Part shown: positions 29,122 to 35,208 of the stretch, one piece after another | Layout: each line of letters begins with the position of its first letter | Numbering within the stretch: position 1 is the stretch's first letter | Source of the DNA: a virus | Strand: one strand, 5' to 3' | DNA: 35,208 nt | IMG/VR virus record: IMGVR_UViG_3300035182_001725 | Location: 1-35,208 of that record | Translations under genes and position numbers: made by a program | Notes under the pieces: model-generated | The model's database searches: none | What the model was told of the DNA's origin: nothing | What the model saw: only the letters and a program-made list of their open reading frames with translations

Positions 29122-31425
29122 TTGACCGCTCTGGAATTCGCCCTCCTTTTCCGCGCCGATTCCGCCCCCGTGGTGCGGGAAGCGGCCAAGGGCGGCAGCG
29201 CCTTGGATCGGTTCGGCGAGAAGATCAAGGGGCTTCAGGACAAACTGAAGAAGCTGGCCCAGGAAGGTCAGACCCAGTTGACCGGAGGAGCCGCCAGCCT
29301 CTTCGGGATGAAGCGGGCCTTTCTGGACCCCTTCGCCGAGGCCGAGAACGCGGGTTTGGAGTTGCGGAACACCTTCGCGGGCCTGGACAGCGAGGGGCCC
29401 TACTTCCAGAGCATCCTGCGTCAAACCCGCGAGCTGGGGGCGATCCTCCCGGGCTCTGAATCGGATATCGCCCGGTTCGCCAGCCGCCTGGGACAGCTCA
29501 ACATCTCGGCTGAGACCGTGGCGAACGGTGGTCTTTCTGCCGTGGCCCACCTCGGCGTCACCCTCGGCAAAGACTATTCGGAGATGGCCGAATACATTGC
29601 CGGAGCCATCCATGGCTTCGGCGTGGCCCAGACGGATCTCCTGGCGCTGGCCGATTACACCCAGCGCTTCCAGTTCAAGCTCGGCTTGGACCCCACTGCC
29701 GACTTCAAGGAGGCGATGCAGTATGCCGGGCCATCCATGCGGGCCCTCAACCAGGAGGGACTGGAGGGCGTAAAGACCTTCGGCCTTATGGAAGGCATGC
29801 TGAAGGCGAACGGCGTCCAGGCCAGCAAGATCGGCACGGGCATGCAGGAGCTGATCCAGGGCATGGCCACGGCCCAGGAGAAGGTGAAGCACGGCCGCGG
29901 ATTCCTGGCCCAGGAAGCGGCCGAGGTGCTGGCCAGGAACAAGATCAGCCTGCAGTTGTTCAATGGCAAAGGCCAATTCGTGGGATGGCCCCAGGCCATC
30001 GGTGAGCTGGAGAAGCTCAAGCGGCTCAGCCAGCGCGAAATGATCCTGGTGACCGAGAAACTCTTCGGGAGCAACGCGGGCGGAATCGCCATCGCCCTGG
30101 CTAAGTCCGGCGTCCAGGGGTGGAACGAAGCGGCTCTGCGCTTCCTGGATACCTCCACGCTCGACCGCAAGATGGACGACCGGGCGAAGACCTTCGCTTT
30201 CAAACTGGAGGCCCTGAAAGGCACTCTCCGCCAAACCGGCGGCGATATCGGGAAATCCCTTGGAGAGTCCGTAGGCCCCCTGCTGGACAAGCTGAACATC
30301 ATCGTCAGCAAGGTGGGGGAATGGGCGAAGGCCAACCCTCGCCTCACTGCCACTATCCTGACCAGCGTCGGCGGCCTCATGGCCCTTAACCTGGCCGGTG
30401 GAGCCCTGAAATTCGTCATTGGGAATGCCCTTGGCCCTCTGGGTTCAATGGCCAGAGGACTCGGGGCCACGTATCGCGGACTCAAGACCGTCTACGAATG
30501 GAGCACCCTTGCGGGCGGCCCCCTGAAAGGGCTCACAACCTATCTGAGTTATGGCTCTCCAGTGATGCAGAAGCTGGGCAGCATCCTATCCTTCGACCTG
30601 ACCGCGGGCCTGAAAGCGCTCCGGAGCGGGTTCCTAGGGCTCCTCCCTGGGCTATGGGGTGCCATCACGGCCACCTGGGCCTGGACAGTTGCCCTCCTGG
30701 CAAACCCCATCACCTGGATCGTGGTCGGCATTGTGGCCCTGGTGGCCGCGGGCATCGCCCTCTGGAAGAACTGGGACAAAGTGACCGCCTGGTTCAAGAG
30801 CGCCTGGTCCTGGTTCACCGGCCTGTGGAGCAAGGTCCCCGGATGGGCCAAGCTCTTCATGCCGTTCATTGCCATCCCCATGGCCATCATCCAGAACTGG
30901 GACAAGATCAAGGCTGGCCTGAGTGCCCTCTGGAACTGGATCAAGGGTTTCTTCGGCAACATGCTGGAGGCCGGAAGCAACCTGGTGAAGATGATCGCCA
31001 AGGGCATGCTCATGGCTGCAATGCATCCGGTCGAGGCCATCAAGGCGGTCGTCACGAAGGTCCGGAAATACCTCCCATTCAGCCCCGCCAAGGAAGGCCC
31101 CCTCACGGACATCCATAAGATCCGCCTGGTGGAGACCATCGCGGATAGCCTGAGCCCCGCGGCGCTGGTCGGGAAACTGGGCTCCATCCTTGGGGCTGCT
31201 CGCAGTGTCGTGTCCAAAGGTCTCACTCTCGGCGCGAGCATCGCGGCGCCTGCTTTGGCACCAGGTGCCCAGGGCCGTTCGATCCTGATCCAGATTCAGG
31301 TGGATGCCCGGGGAGCCGCTCCCGGCGTGCAACAGGATGTGGAGCGGGCCATCATGAAGGCTGCTCCAGCGCTCAAGCGTGAGCTGGAGCGCCTGCAGGC
31401 GAACGACTCCCGGAGGAAATTCTGA
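29122..31425 (+). CDS. Tail tape-measure protein
   Basis: A TTG at 29122 with aagga upstream is used. The 767-residue protein begins LEFALLFRADSAPVVREAAKGGSALDRF and has an N-terminal coiled region, a central domain of the TP901 tape-measure type (FGVAQTDLLALADYTQRFQFKLG), and several hydrophobic segments (NPITWIVVGIVALVAAGIALW; FMPFIAIPMAIIQNW) with repeated NWDK motifs. The end LPFSPAKEGPLTDI is a common tape-measure motif. It sets tail length and is the largest structural gene here. Confidence 0.93.
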   Translation: MTALEFALLFRADSAPVVREAAKGGSALDRFGEKIKGLQDKLKKLAQEGQTQLTGGAASLFGMKRAFLDPFAEAENAGLELRNTFAGLDSEGPYFQSILRQTRELGAILPGSESDIARFASRLGQLNISAETVANGGLSAVAHLGVTLGKDYSEMAEYIAGAIHGFGVAQTDLLALADYTQRFQFKLGLDPTADFKEAMQYAGPSMRALNQEGLEGVKTFGLMEGMLKANGVQASKIGTGMQELIQGMATAQEKVKHGRGFLAQEAAEVLARNKISLQLFNGKGQFVGWPQAIGELEKLKRLSQREMILVTEKLFGSNAGGIAIALAKSGVQGWNEAALRFLDTSTLDRKMDDRAKTFAFKLEALKGTLRQTGGDIGKSLGESVGPLLDKLNIIVSKVGEWAKANPRLTATILTSVGGLMALNLAGGALKFVIGNALGPLGSMARGLGATYRGLKTVYEWSTLAGGPLKGLTTYLSYGSPVMQKLGSILSFDLTAGLKALRSGFLGLLPGLWGAITATWAWTVALLANPITWIVVGIVALVAAGIALWKNWDKVTAWFKSAWSWFTGLWSKVPGWAKLFMPFIAIPMAIIQNWDKIKAGLSALWNWIKGFFGNMLEAGSNLVKMIAKGMLMAAMHPVEAIKAVVTKVRKYLPFSPAKEGPLTDIHKIRLVETIADSLSPAALVGKLGSILGAARSVVSKGLTLGASIAAPALAPGAQGRSILIQIQVDARGAAPGVQQDVERAIMKAAPALKRELERLQANDSRRKF

Positions 31426-31952
31426 TGGCCTGGGGCGCATTGGGAGATCTTCAATTCAGCCTGCTGGGAGCCCCCTTCGACTTCCAGGACAAGCAGGAAG
31501 TGGACTACGCGGAGCAGCCCGTGTTGGACGACAGCCCCCGCCTGCAGTTCATCGGGCGCAAGCTGGAGGAGATCACCCTGAAGATCCGGCTGCACGCCTT
31601 CCTCACAAGCAATCCGGAGCTGGATCTGCGGTCGCTGAAGGATTCGATGATCCAGGGCGATCCCCAGGCTCTGGTCATTGGGAAGGACCAGACTGGCATT
31701 TATGCTGGGAAATTCGTGATCCTGTCTCTGGAACACGATCGGCAGGAGCAATGGCCGGACGGTCGGATCCGCCTAGCGGACGTGACAGTAAAACTGAAGG
31801 AATGGGTCAAGACGCCTGAGCTGGGCATCTCCAGCCGCAAGAACCCCCAGGCCCTCCGCAAGAAGGGTAGCGGCAGCGCCCCGTCCGCCCAGGTTCAGAC
31901 CGAGACCCGGACCAACCGCGACGGGGTGTCCGCAACCGTGGTGAAGCGATGA
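31425..31952 (+). CDS. GpU-like tail protein (P2 type)
   Basis: The ATG overlaps the tape-measure stop (tgatg). The 175-residue protein begins MAWGALGDLQFSLLGAPFDF and contains DSPRLQFIGRKLEEITLKIRLHAF, the P2 gpU signature, and ends with a Ser/Arg-rich tail. GpU caps the tail tube near the head or acts in tail completion. Mu does not have this version at this place. Confidence 0.85.
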   Translation: MAWGALGDLQFSLLGAPFDFQDKQEVDYAEQPVLDDSPRLQFIGRKLEEITLKIRLHAFLTSNPELDLRSLKDSMIQGDPQALVIGKDQTGIYAGKFVILSLEHDRQEQWPDGRIRLADVTVKLKEWVKTPELGISSRKNPQALRKKGSGSAPSAQVQTETRTNRDGVSATVVKR

Positions 31953-32164
31953 GCGAATTCCTGCGCCATACCACGGGCCCCCGCGACCGCTGGGATCTCC
32001 TGGCGGACCGCTACTATGGCGACCCACTCCGCTACGGTCCAATCCTGCAGGCGAACCAGGTCCTGGGCACGCCGACCGTCCTCCCCGAAGGTGTGGACGT
32101 GTTGATCCCCATCCTTGACGAGGCGGAACCCGATTCCTCGTCCCTGCCGCCCTGGAGGGCTTGA
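31949..32164 (+). CDS. GpX-like tail protein (LysM-type)
   Basis: The 71-residue protein reads RHTTGPRDRWDLLADRYYGDPLRYGPILQANQ and then LPEGVDVLIPILDE, the LysM-like pattern of P2 gpX. ATG overlaps the gpU stop by four bases. It is a small tail-hub accessory. Confidence 0.88.
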   Translation: MSEFLRHTTGPRDRWDLLADRYYGDPLRYGPILQANQVLGTPTVLPEGVDVLIPILDEAEPDSSSLPPWRA

Positions 32165-33141
32165 TGGACCAGGTGTCCAAGCCGCTGGCAGTCCTCCAGG
32201 TGAACCACCGGGACATGACCGGCCATTTCAGCCCGTGGTTGGAGGAGATCAGCTACGTGGATCACATGGCCGGAGAATCGGATGGATTGGAGATCCGTCT
32301 CGACAACTCGGATGGGCGCTGGTTCCGCGAGTGGTATCCCATCAAGGGCTCCAGCCTGGAAGCCTGGATCGGCTATTCCGGCCGGGCCCTTCTCGCCACA
32401 GGTGAATGCCAAGTGGACGAGATCGAACTGGAAGGCGCCCCTGATACCGTGACGGTCCGAGCCTTGGGCGCCGGAAATCGGACCGCCCTGCGCACTCCCA
32501 AGAGCCGGGCCTATGAAGGGAAAAGCCTCCGAGCAATCGCCTCCGAAGTCGCGGCTCAGCACCAACTCACGGTCGTTGGCGAGGTGCCGGACTTGACTTG
32601 GCGGAGGGCCACCCAGCACCGGGAAACCGATTTGGGTTTCCTCTGCCGCCTGGGGGAAGAGCACGGGATCGTATTCAGCGTGAAGGGGACCCAGCTCGTC
32701 TTCCATGACGTGCAGAAGCTTGAGGGTCAGCGTCCCATGCTTCAACTGCGTCGGCAGGATCTCCGCTCCTTCCGGTTCCGCGAGAAGATGGTTGAGGGTG
32801 GCGCCAGCGCGGCGTATTTCGACGGATCCACCAAGGAACTCCGGGCAGTCGAGATCTTGGCGGAGCACCCCCATGCCGATCGAAAAAAGCTGCGCCGACG
32901 AACCGAGTCTCCGGCACATACCCAGCGCTTGGCCAAGGCGGCCCTGCACACCTCCAAGAGCTGGGAACGGGATGGAACTCTGACCCTCCCCGGGGATACC
33001 CGTCTGGTGGCTGGCGGCACTCTGGAACTGGTGGGCTTCGGCGTGATGGATGGCCTATGGCTCACCCGCAGCGCCCGCCATACCGTGACTCGGGATGAAG
33101 GCTACTCCATGGAACTTGAGGTGCGCCATGTCGCCAAATAG
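32164..33141 (+). CDS. GpD-like baseplate hub protein
   Basis: The ATG at 32164 overlaps the gpX stop (tgatg). The 325-residue protein fits P2 gpD/late control D: an N-terminal beta-barrel (ISYVDHMAGESDGLEIRLDN), RTPKSRAYEGKSLRAIASEVAAQH, RATQHRETDLGFLCRLGEEHGIVFSVKG, and a C-terminal LVAGGTLELVGFGVMDGLW. It forms the trimeric hub of the contractile-tail baseplate, as gp27 does in T4. Confidence 0.9.
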   Translation: MDQVSKPLAVLQVNHRDMTGHFSPWLEEISYVDHMAGESDGLEIRLDNSDGRWFREWYPIKGSSLEAWIGYSGRALLATGECQVDEIELEGAPDTVTVRALGAGNRTALRTPKSRAYEGKSLRAIASEVAAQHQLTVVGEVPDLTWRRATQHRETDLGFLCRLGEEHGIVFSVKGTQLVFHDVQKLEGQRPMLQLRRQDLRSFRFREKMVEGGASAAYFDGSTKELRAVEILAEHPHADRKKLRRRTESPAHTQRLAKAALHTSKSWERDGTLTLPGDTRLVAGGTLELVGFGVMDGLWLTRSARHTVTRDEGYSMELEVRHVAK

Positions 33142-33700
33142 TGCGCCGATGTGGCGCCGTGGCATCGTCAAACAAGTGGACGCCGCCCAGGCCAAAGTCA
33201 AGGTGCTCCTGCCCGACGAGGATGGCTTGATGACGGACTGGCTGCCAGTTCTGGTGCCTGGAACGCTGGGACTGAAGGTCTATCGCCTCCCGCGCAAGGA
33301 ATCCCAGGTGGTGGTCCTCCTGGACGAGTGCGGCGAAGACGGCGCGGTGTTGGGGTGCCTCTATTCCAAGGCGGATCCCGCCCCGGCTAACGCTGCGCAG
33401 CTGGTCTACATGGAACTGGAGGACGGCACCAAGATCCAAGTGGATCCAGTGGCGAAGCTGGTGAAGGTGGAAACTCCGGGATCCGTGGAGATCAAAGCCT
33501 CGGGCCATGTGAATGCCGAGGCTCCCACGATCACCCTCAAGGGGTCCGTGACAGTGGATGGGACCCTCGCCGTGACGCAGGCGGCCAGCCTGCAAGCCGG
33601 ACTTACCGTTTCCCAGGACGCCACGATCGGCGGCAAGAGCTTCCTGAATCACCAGCACCAGGCGCAGGGCGCCACTGCCATCACCACGAAACCCGTTTAG
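33128..33700 (+). CDS. GpV-like baseplate spike protein
   Basis: The ATG at 33128 is chosen and overlaps the gpD stop by 14 bases. The 190-residue protein begins MSPNSAPMWRRGIVKQVDAA and has an OB-fold region (VKVLLPDEDGLMTDWLPVLVPGTLG, KESQVVVLLDECGEDGAVLGCLYSK) followed by a repetitive beta-helical part (ASGHVNAEAPTITLKGSVTVDG, TQAASLQAGLTVSQDATIGG) and a HQHQ stretch near the end that may bind metal. It is the membrane-piercing spike. Confidence 0.9.
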   Translation: MSPNSAPMWRRGIVKQVDAAQAKVKVLLPDEDGLMTDWLPVLVPGTLGLKVYRLPRKESQVVVLLDECGEDGAVLGCLYSKADPAPANAAQLVYMELEDGTKIQVDPVAKLVKVETPGSVEIKASGHVNAEAPTITLKGSVTVDGTLAVTQAASLQAGLTVSQDATIGGKSFLNHQHQAQGATAITTKPV

Positions 33701-33712
33701 CGAGTGCCCCCG

Positions 33713-34261
33713 ATGTATGAATCCATCCCAAGCGTCCCTTACTGGCAGCCAGCCCTCGGCGGGCTTGGGCAGTGCGTCACGGGGCTTGAGGAGCTGGCCC
33801 AGGCCATTCGGATCATCGTGAGCACCCCCCTGGGGAGCCTTCCACATCGTCCGGATTTCGGGTGCGATCTCACACGCTTCGTGGATATGCCCCAGACCAT
33901 CGCAAGGGCCCTGATCATCCGCGAGGTGAGCGAGGCTATCGCCCATTGGGAGCCTCGGGTAAAAGTATCCAGCGTGGGAGTGGCCATATCGGAATTCGGT
34001 GTTTCAACCCTCACTGTCGCCTGGGCACCGGCAGGCTCTGCACCGGGAGCATCCGAGCAGATCACCCAAGCAGTAGTGGCAACATCGACGACTGGCGAAG
34101 ATTACATTCCGGCATCCCTCATCGGTGTCCCAGGCGGGGTGGCGCCACTCAGCGCCTCCGGGACTGTGCCCGAGGTCTTCCTACCCGTGCAGGCACCCGG
34201 CAGCGGCTCGTCCTCCGGCGGCGAAATCCCGACGGCCATTGATGGCGGAGAGATCGTATGA
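33713..34261 (+). CDS. GpW-like baseplate wedge protein (gp25 family)
   Basis: The 182-residue protein contains the gp25/gpW core: GLEELAQAIRIIVSTPLGSLPHRPDFGCDLTRFVDMP, then EVSEAIAHWEPRVKV. It is the wedge protein that starts sheath polymerisation. The C-terminal 80 residues, rich in Ser/Gly/Pro, extend the usual 110-130 residues. The ATG at 33713 is used; a GTG at 33704 is possible. Confidence 0.88.
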   Translation: MYESIPSVPYWQPALGGLGQCVTGLEELAQAIRIIVSTPLGSLPHRPDFGCDLTRFVDMPQTIARALIIREVSEAIAHWEPRVKVSSVGVAISEFGVSTLTVAWAPAGSAPGASEQITQAVVATSTTGEDYIPASLIGVPGGVAPLSASGTVPEVFLPVQAPGSGSSSGGEIPTAIDGGEIV

Positions 34262-35208
34262 CCGTATGGCATCTCCCGATCATCCCCAAGCGTGGCCTCC
34301 CCTCTCGCTTGGCCTCGGTCGGCTTGGGCGCTGGGGAAATCGCGCTGGACTGGACAGATCCCACAGCCCCTCGGCTCCTCGCGGGAGACCGGGGCGGTGT
34401 GCCCAGGCCCGTTGTGCCTTCGGTCCACACCCATGCCATCGCAGATATCGCCGGGCTGCAGGCCACCCTCGACGGGAAGGCCTCGACCAGCCACACGCAC
34501 GATTACAGCGCGGTCTATGCGGCGCTTGGGCATGTCCACGCCTATTCAAGCCTGACGGGTATCCCGGCGACCTTCGCGCCCCCCATTGCGACGGCGAGCA
34601 TCTTGGGCGGCGTCAAAGTCGGCGCCGGTCTGGTGGTGGACGCTGCAGGCGTCCTGTCCTGCGCCTACGTGCTGCCCGCTGCCTCTGCTGGAGCGTTGGG
34701 CGGCGTGAAGACCGGCGCCAACGTCACGATCGACGCCAATGGCGTGATCTCCGTCGCCGCGCCCTATTCCCACCCCGTTGGCGACGGGAATCTCCACGTT
34801 CCAGCCACGGGCACAACCAGCAGCCTGAAGGTGCTAAAGGCGGGCGCTACCGCTGGATCCTCCGCCTGGGCATTCGTGGATTGGGCTGAGTTGACCGGGA
34901 AACCGAGCACCTTCGCTCCTTCAGGCCATTCCCACCTGTGGGCCGATCTGCCCTATACCCCGGCCAACCGCGCCGGAGACAGCTTCACGGGGAAAGTTGG
35001 CATCGGCGCGGCCCACGAAAACCTTAGCGTCCTCCAGGTCATCGGGAGCGCGGGCGCAGGCCAGTCCTTGCTCTTCGACAACGGAGAAATCAAATTCAGG
35101 GGCGATGGGAATGCTCATTGGTCGATCTTCAATGCTGGCGGCGTGTTCTCCATCCGGAACACCTCCGCCAATTCGGCCATGGGTTTTGCGGGCACCACCA
35201 TTTTTAAT
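34258..35208 (+). CDS. Tail fibre protein, partial at the right edge
   Basis: The ATG overlaps the gpW stop (atga), with ggagaga upstream. The frame is open for 317 codons to the window end. It contains fibre-type repeats: HTHAIADIAGLQATLDGKA, HTHDYSAVYAALGHVHAYSSLTGIPATF, two copies of a G-G-V-K-x-G-A motif (ASILGGVKVGAGLVV, AGALGGVKTGANVTI), AELTGKPSTFAPSGHSHLW, and a GIGAAHENLSVLQVIGS-like shaft found in intramolecular-chaperone spikes. The function is host-receptor binding. GpJ and gpI homologues, usual between W and fibre, are not present here. Confidence 0.82.
   Translation, partial: MTVWHLPIIPKRGLPSRLASVGLGAGEIALDWTDPTAPRLLAGDRGGVPRPVVPSVHTHAIADIAGLQATLDGKASTSHTHDYSAVYAALGHVHAYSSLTGIPATFAPPIATASILGGVKVGAGLVVDAAGVLSCAYVLPAASAGALGGVKTGANVTIDANGVISVAAPYSHPVGDGNLHVPATGTTSSLKVLKAGATAGSSAWAFVDWAELTGKPSTFAPSGHSHLWADLPYTPANRAGDSFTGKVGIGAAHENLSVLQVIGSAGAGQSLLFDNGEIKFRGDGNAHWSIFNAGGVFSIRNTSANSAMGFAGTTIFN

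Noticed and set aside
28696-30234. 512-codon minus-strand frame opposite tape measure
   Set aside because: Shadow frame without ribosome-binding site; also runs through the chaperone frameshift region.
1-35208. CRISPR array, rRNA, restriction-modification system, retron or other defence island
   Set aside because: No regularly spaced repeats, no rRNA-like sequence, no restriction enzyme next to the methylase and no reverse transcriptase were seen.

Overview
The window holds most of a Mu-like transposable prophage in a high-GC bacterium, entered from flanking DNA on the left and cut off on the right inside a tail-fibre gene. The host is probably Gram-negative, because the lysis block encodes a two-component spanin pair that needs an outer membrane. 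The taxon cannot be fixed from sequence alone; GC content and codon use would fit Acidobacteriota (Holophaga/Geothrix type) or a deltaproteobacterial lineage, and this is a weak inference.

Left flank (1 to about 2400): a fragment of a leftward gene at the edge, a strong hairpin at 443-466, and a clearly AT-rich leftward pair. The pair encodes a tiny exported Cys/Trp-rich peptide and a 374-residue exported protein of unknown function. A degraded tRNA-like sequence follows (2171-2254). From about 2390 to 2566 a TTTGGCGC-type motif recurs many times. It lies where the left end of a Mu-like genome and its transposase-binding sites should be.

Early region (2566-12499): a leftward LexA/CI-type repressor faces a rightward early operon across an operator region with three dyads and a sigma70-like promoter. 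The operon runs Ner-like regulator, MuA transposase (DDE), MuB ATPase, small regulators, a DUF3164 protein, a DUF4406 protein, a phage-encoded sigma70-family factor, several small proteins and Gp16/GemA. Genes are packed with ATGA/GTGA/TGATG overlaps. An rtcB (RNA ligase) fragment is fused to the 5' end of another gene just before gp16.

Accessory and switch region (12520-15553): a lipoprotein gene with its own terminator, a DNA adenine methylase, two leftward regulators (ribbon-helix-helix-like and TetR-like), a small protein and a Mor/C-family late activator. Two strong hairpins follow mor. An 18-base element there (15557-15574) recurs 17/18 at 22659-22676, upstream of the protease/scaffold gene; it is a candidate late control site.

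Late region (15680 to end): membrane protein, exported lytic transglycosylase, Rz/Rz1 spanins, a small membrane protein, terminase subunits, portal (DUF935), gpF and gpG homologues. Then come a protease/scaffold with a likely internal scaffold start, DUF2190 protein, major capsid, Gp36/Gp37-type connectors, sheath, tube, a tail chaperone with a textbook GGGAAAG -1 frameshift site, tape measure, P2-type gpU, gpX, gpD, gpV, gpW, and a fibre. Head genes are Mu-type and the distal tail genes are P2-type. GpJ and gpI homologues are not seen between gpW and the fibre, where they usually lie. A small antisense membrane-protein gene sits between the chaperone and tape measure.

The prophage looks functionally complete as far as the window reaches. 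The least explained parts are the sigma factor plus Mor control layout, the repeated late element, the methylase/regulator cassette, the rtcB scar and the exported Cys-rich pair in the flank.
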